A stretch of DNA of 64,000 nucleotides from Pseudoneurospora amorphoporcata (lineage: Eukaryota; Ascomycota; Sordariomycetes; Sordariales; Sordariaceae), in NCBI GenBank assembly GCA_033297205.1, contig MU859189.1:36468-100467 (forward strand), in the 5' to 3' direction. Both the position numbers and the translations under genes were made by a program. Below are positions 34,524 through 46,000 of the stretch, piece after piece. Positions within the stretch are counted from its first letter, which is position 1. Every line of letters begins with the position of its first letter. The notes beneath the pieces are model-generated. The model did not search any database, was not told the DNA's origin, and saw nothing but the letters and a program-made list of their open reading frames with translations.

Positions 34524-35895
34524 ATGGCCGACAATTACTCTCACGCCGACAACTACTCTAACGGCTCAAACGGCTCGACCAACCTCGATGCCCTCAAGAA
34601 CAGTAAGGTATGTGCCCTGCTCCAGCTTGTGCGAGCTTCTCCCCTCCCTTCGAACCAGCGATAAGGACCACCCGCTAACGATTGCGTCAGTGTTCCACAA
34701 CAGCTCCCAACACCACAACACCAGCGACTCCTATCATCATGACGCTCCAAATTGCGGAAACTGACCGAATCCCAATAGATGCTGCGTCTGCTTACGATGC
34801 CGTAACAAAGGGTATGTTTGATTTCTTTCTTAGCAATAGATCCTGCTCTCAATCTCTCGGCTGGTGGAGATAAGCTAACGATGACGTTGTGTTTCAAGGC
34901 CCTGTTGCTCAGAACGTCACCGACCAGGGCGCCAAGACTGTTGACGAGTTCTCCAACCTTTCTGCGTCTCGCCGCACTCCCTCGACCCCCGCGGCTACTG
35001 GCCAGCCCTTGACGCATTACCACTCTTTTTTCCCCGAGCTGTTGTCATGGAACAATCCTCGTACGTTCATCTCAAGGATCCCCGGAAAGAGCCCGAGCCG
35101 TTTTGCTAACAAACAACCTCAGGTGCCTCCGCCATCGCTTACCTGAGCGTCGTTGCTGGCATCTTCTTTGTTAGGTACTTTGATGTGCTCCGCTTGTGTT
35201 TCAAGCTCACTTGGATGGTCCTTGGTGTCACCGTTGCCGCCGAAGTGGCTGGCAAGACCATTCTCAACCAGGGCTTCGCCACTCAGCTACGCCCGCGCAA
35301 GTATTACACTGTTTCCAGGGAGACTCTTGACAGCGCTATTGGCGATGTTCACCAGCTCGTCAACTTCTTCGTCATCGAGGCTCAGCGCGTCCTCTTCGCT
35401 GAGAACGTCTACGTTTCCGGTCTCATTGCCCTCTCCGCTTTCTTCGCCTATTACCTCGTCAAGATTGTTCCCTACTGGGGTCTTGCCCTGCTTAACACCA
35501 CTCTCGCCTTCCTCGGCCCTCTCGTCTACAAGACCAACAAGGAGGTCATCGATGCCCAGATCCACCGTGCTAGCGAGATCATTGGCGCCCAGACTGCTCA
35601 GCTCAAGACTGTTGCTCAGCAGAACACCCAGAAGGCCACTCAGTTGACCAAGCAGTACGTTGGCGAGTATACCGCTAAGGCCCAGACCCTCGTTGGCAAG
35701 GCTACCCCTGCCTCTCTCCATGGTGAGGAGCACACCAACGGTCATGCCAACACCCACGCCAACAAGTCCACGCTCCGCGACGCCGACTTCCCTCCCGCCC
35801 CCCGTGCCGACATCAAGACCGAGCTTGCGGCTCCTATCGAGCCTGTCGTCCCCGTCACAGTCAAGAGCGGTGAGCAGCAGCCTCTGCTGATTTAA
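34524..35895 (+). CDS. rtn1: Reticulon-like ER-shaping protein
   Basis: Favoured exons are 34524-34607, 34691-34811, 34899-35060 and 35123-35895 (379 aa). Joins give VTK-GPVAQNVTDQ and SWNNP-RASAIAYLSV. The reticulon homology domain begins at about residue 105 with HYHSFFPELLSWNNPR and contains two long hydrophobic hairpins (AIAYLSVVAGIFFVRYF to WMVLGVTVAAEV, and GLIALSAFFAYYLVKIVPYWGLALL). The C-terminus is an Ala/Gln-rich helix and a charged tail. Reticulons wedge into the ER membrane and stabilise tubules. A second splice choice, donor at 34602 with acceptor at 34778, also keeps the frame and gives 348 aa (LKN-N-AASAYDAVTKG), dropping a Thr/Pro-rich insert. Which form is made, or both, cannot be told from DNA. 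Confidence 0.9.
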
Positions 35896-36517
35896 GCGTG
35901 CTACCTTGCTTATACCTTCTACGGCGATAATAAAGCCGTAGTCGGTTGTACTCTTTACCTGATAACTCCATGGCCGGCAGTGTCCCGGTTTCCATGGTCA
36001 TGATACCCCGTTGGTGGAGCGGTGGCTGATTTACAACCAGAGGTTGTTGTCTAGTCGCCAACTCGCGACCAGCAAACAGCCAATTCGAAGGTGGTGGAGG
36101 GAGACAAATAGTTGTTAGTAATGATGGACGGGCGGATGAATGAAGTGGTTTCTTTCCAATCTTTAGTTTGTCATACCCTCGTGGCAAGGAAAGCATGTGA
36201 AAAGGGCGAAGAGACGGGTAAAGATGGGATGGTGTGCTATCCGATGACGGATGATGACTTAACGTGAACCTAACGAGTACAAATGAGGGTGGAGTCGCGG
36301 TATTCCATTTTGTTGGGGTCTCCGGAGTATTGGGTTACTGTCTTTCTATTTACCTAGGCAAATTCCGTACTTGTCAAATTGTTTGTAACGAACTTTCGAA
36401 ATTGCAATACTTTGATGTCTGAACCGTCCATTGTTTGAGCAGTACTTTGCACGATGATCGACAAGCTTGCAAAATGCTGATATAAGTGCTATGTGGAGCC
36501 GCTTTCAAACATCAAAA
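35896..36517. other. Intergenic, reticulon to tRNA-Gln
   Basis: About 620 bp. It contains the AATAAA hairpin; nothing else recognised. Confidence 0.6.
35919..35941 (+). terminator. Hairpin with AATAAA in its loop, 3' of the reticulon gene
   Basis: A perfect 7-bp stem (CTACGGC/GCCGTAG) encloses a 9-nt loop GATAATAAA carrying a canonical poly(A) signal, 24 bp past the stop codon. The position suits 3' end formation; whether the stem matters is unknown. Confidence 0.4.
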
Positions 36518-36602
36518 GGTTGTATAGTGTAGCGGTTATCACTCCGGATTCTGATTTCTTCAGAACATTCCGGCAACCCCGGTTCGATTCCGGGTACGAC
36601 CT
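36518..36602 (+). tRNA. tRNA-Gln (anticodon CTG) with intron
   Basis: The acceptor stem GGTTGTA pairs with TACGACC; discriminator T at 36602. D arm GTGTAGCGGTTATCAC matches the A box; anticodon stem CCGGA/TCCGG; anticodon CTG at 36551-36553; T arm CCCGG-TTCGATT-CCGGG matches the B box. A 13-nt intron follows position 37, and its TTCAGAAC pairs with the anticodon loop TTCTGA, the usual anticodon-intron helix. The mature tRNA would be 72 nt plus CCA. A Pol III T-run begins at about 36606. Confidence 0.95.
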
Positions 36603-37133
36603 CATCTTTTGCTTTTTTGACCCCAGGTCGAACCTGCTAGAGCTGATCTTTAATGTTCAAAGTCAGTGTGTTAGCTTTTTTATTTTCGGCTGTTAGCTTA
36701 ACATGGTCGTGATGTTCTCTATGGTCAGCTCATTAACTGGGAAGATGAACGCAAGTTCTCGAGACACCCGGTCTGAGTTGTGCACAAGTACAATGAATAG
36801 GGTGGGGATAAAATGTTTTCAGACTACGCGGCAATAGAGACAGTCTTGAATATACGAGGTGAAGGTTCATAGCCGTGATTGATGTTGAGTTTACAATCGA
36901 TATCACGGATATCACGGAATATTGTTCAGACTATGCTGTCAGCAATTGCTTCGTGATGCATCTAGCAATCAATCATCTTCCCAGTCAGACCATTTACACA
37001 AACAGCTCTTCATGTTCCTTGCCCTTTCCCCTCGTTTGGTTTCCCAAATCAGTCTTGTTTCGATGAATACAAGACTTAAAACTCGGACAGTGTTGAAAGC
37101 TGAAAGGGGATATGGGTGAGCCCCTTCTGCTAC

Positions 37134-37148
37134 GCTAACCCTAACCCC
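37134..37148. promoter_or_regulatory. Telomere-like CTAACCCTAACCC motif upstream of his-5
   Basis: GCTAACCCTAACCCC lies about 470 bp upstream of the his-5 ATG. It shares the 11-mer AACCCTAACCC with the motifs upstream of hrq1 and the Yip1-family gene, in the same orientation relative to each gene. Confidence 0.4.
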
Positions 37149-37451
37149 ATGTAATCTTCACTGGATGACATCCTCGTTCGTATGCCATTGCAGCAAGGAG
37201 GAAGGACATGCGATAAGTCTCCCTCGCTAGCGACGATTGATAATTGAGGTATCTTCAATCATGAATCAAGCCATGCCTTTTTTGTCCATTTGAAATCAAA
37301 ACCGTTTGTGGCATAAAGTTATTCAACCGCCTCCCGCCTCAAGACTGGAACCGTCAATAAAAGGGCAAGGGCCAGGCCTTCCGGAGTGGGGACCGGCCGC
37401 TGTCGCAAATCATCAACTCACCCCGAGCTGTTTTGAGAACGATTTCCAAGA

Positions 37452-37475
37452 TGACTCTTTCAAGGGGAGTGACTC
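37452..37475 (+). promoter_or_regulatory. Paired TGACTC sites (CPC1/Gcn4-type) upstream of his-5
   Basis: TGACTC occurs at 37452-37457 and 37470-37475, 18 bp apart and about 140-160 bp before the ATG. This is the core bound by Gcn4 in yeast and CPC-1 in Neurospora, which induce amino-acid biosynthesis genes on starvation. Presence before a histidine gene is as expected; binding is inferred. Confidence 0.65.
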
Positions 37476-37614
37476 TTTACGCCAACACACACCTCACTTT
37501 CACTCAAGGGACCTTTTTCACAAAACCTGCGTGAAGAATCGAGAGGGTTAACACTCGTTCAATATTTCCAATTTCATTCCTTCATTCATCACAGCCCAGT
37601 CACTCGTCACAAAA

Positions 37615-38882
37615 ATGTCGCCCTTCAACCTCGAGACCTGCGCCAGGCCAAACATCCTCGCCCTGGAACCTTATCGCTGCGCTCGCGAGTGAGTTCTTAC
37701 TCTAATGACGTCTCATTGCGTGCATCAACTAACACCTATATCAGTGACTACAAGGACGATGGCACCAACATCCTCCTAGACGCCAACGAGAACGCCTACG
37801 GGCCTCCCGTCCCCCAGACCCTGGCTTCGGGTTCCGGCTCCGGCTCCAGTGGTCCCCAGCTTGACCTCCTCGGCCTGCACCGCTACCCGGACCCTCACCA
37901 GCGCGACCTCAAGCAGCTTCTGTGCAACCTGCGCACCACCCACGCGCACACCACCAAGCTTCTCTCGCCCGACAACCTCTGCGTGGGCGTCGGCTCCGAC
38001 GAGGCCATCGACGCGCTTCTGCGCTGCTTCTGCGTGCCCGGCCGCGACCGCATCCTCGTCTGCCCGCCCACCTACGGCATGTACTCCGTTTCGGCCCAAG
38101 TGAACGACGTCGGGCTGGTCAAGATCCCGCTGCTGCCCGCCCCTTCCTTCGCCGTCGACGTCCCCCGCGTGCTTGACACCCTTACCAACGAGCCCAACAT
38201 CAAGATCATCTACCTGTGCTCGCCCGGGAACCCGACGGGCTCGCTGCTTGCCAAGGAGGATATCCAGAAGGTTTTGGAGCACCCGACGTGGAACGGTGTC
38301 GTGGTGGTTGACGAGGCGTACATCGATTTCGCGCCGGACTCGGCTTCCCTGGCCGAGTGGGTCAACGAGTGGCCTAACCTGGTCGTCATGCAGACGCTTT
38401 CCAAGGCGTTTGGGCTGGCGGGCATCAGGCTGGGCGCGGCGTTTACGAGCGAGCCAATTGCACGGTTGCTGAACAGCCTCAAGGCTCCTTACAACATCTC
38501 GAGTCCTACTAGTGCTATTGCCAGCTATGCTCTTCGCCCGGAGGGCCTCAAGGTCATGAGGGAGCACAAGGAGAAACTGATCGCTCAGAGGGAGAGGCTG
38601 GTGAAGGAGCTGCCTACGGTTGAGGGGGTGGGTAAGCTGGCTGGTGGTGAGAGCAGCAACTTCTTGCTGTATGAGATGTTGGATAAGGAGGGCAAGCCGA
38701 GCAACAAGGTTGCGCTGAAGGTGTATGAGAAGTTGGCGGAGACGAAGGGGGTGGTGGTTAGGTTTAGAGGAAAGGAGCATGGGTGTGAGGGGTGCTTGAG
38801 GATTACAGTGGGGACGGAGGAGGAAGTTACGAGGCTTTTGGCTGCGTTGAAGGAGGCTTTGAGAGAGGTTAGGGGAGAGTAG
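37615..38882 (+). CDS. his-5: Histidinol-phosphate aminotransferase
   Basis: Exons 37615-37688 and 37745-38882 give 403 aa. The intron (donor GTGAGT, acceptor ATATCAG) joins PYRCAR to DDYKDDGTN. The enzyme converts imidazole-acetol phosphate plus glutamate to L-histidinol phosphate in histidine biosynthesis, using PLP. Features of class II (HisC-type) aminotransferases include RPNILALEPYRCARDDY, LLDANENAYGP, LHRYPDP, VGSDEAIDALLRCF, CSPGNPTGSL, VVVDEAYIDF and LSKAFGLAGIRLG, where Lys245 forms the PLP Schiff base. Length is typical. The name follows yeast HIS5 and, to my knowledge, Neurospora his-5. Two TGACTC sites upstream fit cross-pathway control. Codons shift from C-ending in the first half to more G/T-ending near the C-terminus. 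Confidence 0.96.
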
Positions 38883-39923
38883 ATGGGTTGGTGTACAAAG
38901 GGTGGATAGACTAGAGCGACATTAGACAGGAATTACATCCACGGAATGATACGAACCAATTTAGAGTGTTGGCACGATGGCAAAAGAAAGGACGATCGAT
39001 CAATAACAATAGGGTGCAAAAAATCGAGAAAAAAACATACAACACCTGGGATTCGCTGGTCGTCACCGACCCAACTACTAGTCAGGCGATTGGTAGCTTA
39101 TCTATGGGAGAGCGGACGGGATCCCGAGTTTTCTACCATCTATGGTCGTATGTGACTAAAGTAATGAATAGACGCCTTGATATAGAGGCTATCAAAACAT
39201 TGGTATTCATAAAACCCTTCTTGCTGTGAAAACCATCGTCGCCTCTGACTGGTTTTCGTGACATTAAGAATACTATCTTGGATTTCGGTTGGAGAAAGAC
39301 GGCTAGTCCAGTATTTTGTAGTGTAGAAATTTCCATCTCTACTCTCAAGTCTGTATTTATGGTTGTCCATCCAATATACTGAGTCCTAGGTCCTGAATGT
39401 GGGAGTGAGTGTGTCCGGTGTTTGTTTGTGTGCCTTTACTTCACAGTTGTTATCAGTCAGTTGGGAAGGTAAAGTTATTGAACATAACGGCCAAATTGTC
39501 GACTTTGTCTTTCATGTGTTATTACGTTATCCTAGAGGAATGTTACGCTTGACTGTTGTATGTATTATGTAGTATTAGAGTAGGTACTGACCTCCGTGAA
39601 TTTAAAGAGTATGTATGTATGTAGCTCTACATACGTCAACTCCGCTGATGTAAAACCGGTCCTCTAGGTAAAAGCCTCGTCATCTCCCAGCTTGACCATC
39701 CACAGTCCGTCATGCCGTCGCCAGCCGAGTTTGTAAAGATGTAAAATAGTAAATATACCAAGGCTATATTTATCGACTGTGTTTTTGTGAATCAAGTAAG
39801 TACCAATGATATCTCGTAGAATATATTTCGCCTATTTTTTTTCCCTTCCTTTCATCCGCCTTTCGCATTCCTCTTCCGTTTTCCCTTTAGCTTTGCCGTC
39901 CTTGACCCAATCCAAAGCAGCCT
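38883..39923. other. Convergent 3' intergenic region (his-5 / psy2)
   Basis: 1.04 kb, AT-rich, with no supported gene. It should hold both 3' UTRs. A short GTAT repeat (TATGTATGTATGTA) lies near 39610. Confidence 0.6.
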
Positions 39924-42900
39924 CTAGTCTTTCATTGCGTCTGGGTCGTCTTCCTCTTCTACTACTGAATTTGAAGTCGTCTCCGCCCCTTCCTCTGCTA
40001 TTCTTACATTTTCCTTTCCTATTGTTGATGTCGTTGTGGCTTTCCCCTTCTCCTCTGCGCTGGTTGTCGACTCAGCCTTTGGCTCAGAAGGGTTTCCGCC
40101 ACCAAGCATGCTCTTTACTTTGGAAGAGATGTTGAAGGCAATCTTCTTTGGCGTGCTTAGAGCCGCAGTGGCGGCAGCGGCGGGAGAAAAAGTAGGGGCA
40201 GGAGATGTGCTCTCTGCTGTTGTCGATGTGCCATTTTCCTCGGCGGCAGCATCCGCGGAACTGGGGGTAGGAGCAGGGGCAGCTCCATCAGTAACACCGT
40301 CACCATCCCCCGAGATTCCCATCTTCTTGCGAATATCTGCGCTGGCGTGAGCCGCACTAGCGTTGCTTCCTCGGCGCTTAGAGTGCAGCAGTTTATCGAA
40401 AGCATCATCGTCCTCGTCTTCTTCACGACGCCGCTTCTCAGATATCCTCTCTGGCGGGGTCGCGGCAACGGCGGCGGCGGCGGCCGGTCCGCCTTTTGTT
40501 GATGTTACTAGTGGTTCGCCATTCTCCTTTGCGCTGCTATCTTCACCACCCTTCTTCTCCTGGGCCGCTGGCTCATCGCCCGCCACCCCATCTTCCTCAT
40601 CCGACCCATACTCGACCAGTGGCTTTAGCAGAGGAAGAGTAGCAGTGGTGCCATTGGTACGGTGAGGGCCATTCTGAGGTGCCTCGTCCTCTTCGTCCGA
40701 TACGCTGTTCCAGTATTCCTCTTGAGCCTGGTCGACGGCGAGCTGTTCCTCCATCAGGCCGGCAGTCGGCCTTGTCGGCCTCCTCTCGCTCTCGGCCGCG
40801 GTTGGTCCCTCTTCTTCGTCTTCATCCATGAAGTACTCTGGGTTGGTCGTATAGCCTTCCGTTTGGTCGTACCTGCTAACTATTTCGCGGAAGGTATCCA
40901 TGTGCGATAGCGCCATAATCTTCTCTCGGTAGTTTTCCACCAGGTGCTTGATCAGGTCCTTCACATTCTCCTTATTAATGAGAACAAATAGATCGAGGCA
41001 GGCCGAACAAAGCAGATTGTCGCGGGTGATTGCTCGTAATAGCACGTCGAGAATGGGGCCCAGGATTTGCTTCTCGGCAATGTGCTTCATGTAGAATTCG
41101 TCGTTCATCAACACAAGTTGCTTGATAAATCGGATGGCCACTAGAAAGATGAAACGCGTAGGTTAGCCTCTTGTGTCCAACAACTTGACTGTTCTCTCAA
41201 CGTTGCTGTGCTTACCGAGCTGCAGATGCTTTTGCTTGCATGAAAGCAACTGAACAAAGCGTTGTGCCAGGCTATGGGTGATGAGGAAGTACTTGGCCCT
41301 GTGTTGGTGTTGTCGGATGAAGGAGCATAGAATATCATTCAGGTAGCCGAAAATGTATTCCTGCATGGGTTGGAACTTTAAATCTGTCTGCCCTTCGAGT
41401 TCGAGCAGCGGCTTGAATAGCCTAGCGGCTGAGGTCTCGTAGAAGTGCTGGATCAAAAGTTCTTGCTGCGGGTCGGTGGTCTGAAGCTGCCTCAGTCGCT
41501 GCTGGTTGGGAGGATACTCTCTTGCATCTGGCGGCATGATCGGCGCCACATCAAGAAGAATTCGAAGGGCATCCTGCATTTGCGACTTGACCCCAAGATC
41601 AACCTCAACTAGAAGAAGGTCGATAATGACATCGGTGAGAGGCTTCTGACGTTCTTGCAGTTGCCGGTAAATCGTATGCCGGACCATCTGGGGATCGTGA
41701 TCAATCATGGCAACGAGGATGTCAGTAGCATGTACTCGTACAGTGACGTCGTGGTCACGCAAGCCGAAATTAATGACACGAATTAGACCATGACCAAGGA
41801 AGTTGGTATACAGATTTTGTCTTGCTGGCGGTTGAAGGTTCTTGGCGATGGCACAGCAATCGTGGAGGAAAGTGACGGCCTGCTTTTTGCGCAAATGTTG
41901 CGCAGAAGGGTCGGCGAATATGGAGAAGAGGTCATTTAGGAACCCGCCGTTAGTTTGGATATGGTTGATGATATCGACCTGGTTGAAAAAGATGAGCGAG
42001 TTGAGGACGGAGAAGGTAGGGTCATCCAGGATTCGGGCCAGAACCACGTCCTTGAGGTACAGCAAGCGGAAAGTCTGTTGGATCTTGCGTCGGATGTTAT
42101 CGTCCTCAATCTTGACCACCTCCTTGAAACGGGTCTGATTGCTCAACCACTGCCTGTGATTCGCCTTGTGCTTCGGGAAGTCAGGATCGTATTCGAGGGC
42201 ACCCACCACACCGAGGACGCAGTCATCCGAAACAGCCTTTTCAATGATTGCAGTGTCGTTCAGGAGAAGCATCGTTTTGGTCATGTTGCAGAGACGGAAT
42301 AGGTCGTCGAGGCTCTCAACATCTTCCGCCATATCAACTAGGTTGCCCAAGGATGAGAGGATGTCGTGTTCCATGATGGACTTGACCAGCACCTCGCGCC
42401 CATTAGCCGTATTGGACATCTGGCGCATAACATTCTCGAGGTCGGGTAGGTTCGCCAGATCAGCCGGGGGCAGCGTGAAGGTCGAGGTTGACAGATCCAT
42501 AGGAAGATCCTCGGAGAGACTGTCATCGGCGCCGCCCAGGACATTGTGGAAGGTTTGTTGAACGCCATCGATAAATTTCCTGATGCAGTGGTCAGCGGGC
42601 GCATTAATAATCAAATCGCGGAGACGAGACCAACCATATCATGGCGCAACCCTCGGCTTCCTGGAAGCTCAAGGCCATATCCACATTGTTCTCGGTCCAT
42701 ACAATCAGGGTATCTGCAAAGACTGTTAGCAATGCGATGGCGGGGGTCGATAGCAATAGGTTATGGGGACGCGCCTTGTTGTTTCTGGAAGCCATCATCT
42801 TTGACAATCTTGGTCTCGAGTAGGAGCCGGTCGGGGTGGTCTTCGGATTCGACGATAACGCGGGGCTCCTTTGGCTGGTTCTCCTGGACGGGGACGAACT

Positions 42901-43009
42901 GGGCGGTGCAGAAGCCGGTGCCGCGATCAAACCAGTCATTATTACGGAGTTCGTAGACCTTGACGCGCTTCTTGTCCGTCGTGTGATGAGGCACTGGGTG
43001 TGCCATCAT
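39924..43009 (-). CDS. psy2: Protein phosphatase 4 regulatory subunit 3 (Psy2 / PP4R3 / SMEK)
   Basis: Exons 43009-42775, 42713-42635, 42579-41216 and 41140-39924 give 964 aa. The N-terminal EVH1/PH-like domain (about 10-110) contains KKRVKVYELRNNDWFDRGTGFC and LIVWTENNVDMALSFQEAEGC. The SMK-1 domain and armadillo-like repeats follow (about 150-660), including FLHDCCAIAKNLQ and LLCSACLDLFVLINKEN. The tail (660-964) is acidic, Ser/Ala/Pro-rich and probably disordered. The subunit directs PP4 to targets such as phospho-H2A and Rad53 in DNA-damage recovery. Intron 1 (42774-42714) has donor GC instead of GT; the only frame-preserving join gives GFQKQQ-DTLIVW. The frame continues above 43009 to a GTG near 43135, but ATG 43009 is the first ATG, 10 residues before the conserved KKRVKVYEL. 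Confidence 0.92.
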
Positions 43010-46000
43010 CAAGGGTTCGGCGTCCCCCTCTGGGACACTCTGATCGTGGTCGAGCAGGTCGTCGGATAGATCGAGATGTTGGTGCTCGAGAGGTAAATCG
43101 GCCCCGGCGTGACCGATAACCGCAAGTGCCGCCACTTTTTATTGAGCGATGCGCGCCGGAGTCTGCGCGCGATGGGGGAGGGCTAAGGGTCGCACGGGAG
43201 CAAGCGCGCTAGATAAGGCCGAGGTTTGATGAGACGGGGTGACAGTGTGGAGAAATCGAAGTTCTGGCTGGACTTTTCGGGGGAGATTGGAAGACGGGCG
43301 TCTGGCGCAAGCGGCGTCGAGGGTGTGACGTCGCAAGAAAGTTGGGATAAAATAACCCAATATTAACTTAGAAAATGGACCGTCCCGTCATTTGGTTCTG
43401 CTCCTGAATAACGCCAGGCTAATACGGGTACGCGGACGTATGACTTTCGGATACCTCGACAGGCAGCAGTGGTCGGGCCTTGGGGCGAGGTCGGCTGAAG
43501 AAAGGTTCGAGATATCCTGTATCTGTATCCGCCGGAGACCAAGGGTAATACTGTAGAGGAGAGATGTAGCAGGAGTAGCAAAGTCGATTGGAGCGAGCAA
43601 TGGCGCGATGGCTAGGAGACGAGAGAAAAGAAGAAAAGAAAATTCTTGATGGTGACTTGGCGATGGAATCTTGTCGGCCGAGGTGGGAAGGGTGAACGAG
43701 TGATAACGAGAAGTGCGCCTGTCAAGTCGAGGCTGAAATTGAAGGCCAGGCTTAGGTTGTTGTAGACTTAAGCGCGGCGCAGGGTCAGATGGAAGAAAGT
43801 GGCTTGGAAAGTGATATGATGAAATCGGGGTCAATCGCGCTGGGAATGCCGTTCCTGCTGCAGGCCCAAGGTTGCGATGGCCGATGGGCTTCCAGGTTCA
43901 GGATGTCTCGTGAGGAACCCTCTTTACGGGCAGGTGGTGGTGGGCAGGTGCAATGGAAGAACAGGGCACGGAGCAACGGGGCAAATGGGGGCGACGGGGT
44001 CTTCTGTTGACGAAAACCCAGTGGAAGGTTGCCCGATCCGCGGGGGAAGACGGGGGCCGGACGGGAGAGAGCCGCCAACAGATTCGCTGGTCCAAGTGGA
44101 AACTCATGCAAAGCCCGTGGAAAGCGCCGCCTGTCGAGTGCTGCGAAACTCGGGCAGTGGTGACATGAACAGTGTGGTGTAATTGCTTTGGCTCGAGCTT
44201 TTGGCTGCCGAGTCTTGGCGTGGATACCTTGGAGGTAGTCTCTGCACTCAAAAGACCAGATGAAGCTTAGCGCCTCGGAGCCCCTAGGCTGCCAGGTGTC
44301 AACAGGCAGGGGTTCAAACATCAGACCTTCCCAAATTCAAACCCAGGCCATGATTGACAAGCCCCAGATCCACCCCCTCTGCCCTATCTCTGCAAGAACA
44401 CGTCTCCAGCTGTCAGGTGCATTTTATTAAGCTCCCGTTCCTGCCACGGCCTTCCCCGTCTTCCGAGGCATGCAGCAGCAGCAGCACTGCGGGGGTTTAA
44501 AGCTGGGCATGCCCTGTCTTTGAATGCCTCAGTTGCCTTTGTCTCGCTGGACGCCCTTTCGCCGGCAACAAGACCCCAGGGGCATTCCGTTGTCCAGAGG
44601 CGTTCCCGTCGCATCTCCCCGCATCCACACCACCCTGCTCTACTCCCGTCCCCTGCCCGTGCCGTTTTTTCGGAGGCTTATCGGAGTCTTGCCGGGACAA
44701 TCATCCGTCAGGGTTCCAGACCCACTTGTGAATAGCTTCACAAACAAACCCAAACTCTGGACTCTGGGGGTCTCAGGTCTACTGGACTGCCAGCTTTGGG
44801 CCTATTGGACCCTGGAACACGTGGAATTTGTCTTCCCTTGGTCTCCGTCTTCAGATTGCCCGTCCTCGGCGTCACGCTCGAGAATGGTGCTCTCGCAGCA
44901 TTTCTCCCGCGCTCGCTAGTGTTGCGGATTCCGCATATTGAACCACGACCCCATTCAACTCCTCGGCACCGGCGAGTTGCATGTCACTGGTAGATGATGG
45001 GGCAAAAATCATACCGCCAACTGGGGAAGACAAACGCTAAATCATGGAGGGACGGACTGCACTCCGTCACACATGATCCAAACCTCAAGATGCCACCGCT
45101 GCGAATATCGAAACTGGAGCACTGGTACCTGGTCATCGGAAGCCCTTCAGTTTTGACGATATCGACCGCCGGGTTAAGAGAGTGTCCTTGGTGTCGAGGT
45201 TCCTTGCTTGCCTCTGTACCATTGCATATATTGCGCTGGTTTGGATCAGCGCAAGAGAGCGTCACCACCCTCTCGTCCGCTCCGCACGATATCTCGTGGA
45301 TACACGCGTGATGGGACATGGTTCAGTGTCACCTACCCAGACAGCAACGGTACACTTCGTGCCTCTATGCTCGAGAGGTTATGGCTAGGAGGCATGGTAC
45401 ACCAAGAGCTGTCATCAACACTTCAACCCCCACGCCGGCTTTCTGCTCTTCCGAGGTGGACCACTTAGCGATAAAAAGTCCCATCTTGGACGATCCCGAG
45501 CGGTTACAGCCTCCGTCGGATGATGGTAGCGGCTGGGCCGCTGATCTTCATGAAACAGGCCTCGGCCTGGCGTCTCGGTGTTTTCGTCTTTTTTGCTTTT
45601 CTTTTCTTCTTTTCTTTCTTCACGTCCTGTTCTTTTCCTAACAGTGTGATACAGACCAGGTTCAGAAGGCTGTATCCGTGCCACGAAAAACACTTGAGAC
45701 AATACGAAAACACATTGTATCGTGGCGAGCGTGACTATTGCGATGGACCTCGGTCTTGGTCACGCCGCATCCAATTTACAAAGCCCCGACGCCTGGGTAG
45801 CTCGATGTCACAGGTTGCGCCAAACCCGATTGGCTTTAAGGTCTTGAAGATGATACACCTGCCATGGTGGCCCTGGCTTTGGTGAAAGACATTATCAGGA
45901 TCATCGACATATCCTCGGAGATCACAGCATCGGCACAGCACCGGCAAGCTGCCTCTCCTGAACTCGAGATTCGCGAGCAACCGTCAGATCCAAGTGACAG

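Larger units (their letters stand above)
36603..37614. other. Promoter region of his-5
   Basis: 1.0 kb without a gene. It holds the telomere-like motif and two TGACTC sites listed separately. The last 60 bp before the ATG are a CA/TC-rich leader. Confidence 0.6.

Noticed and set aside
37776..38780. 334-codon ORF on the minus strand
   Set aside because: Antisense shadow of his-5 with its strongly biased codons; the product is Arg/Gln/His-rich without a domain.
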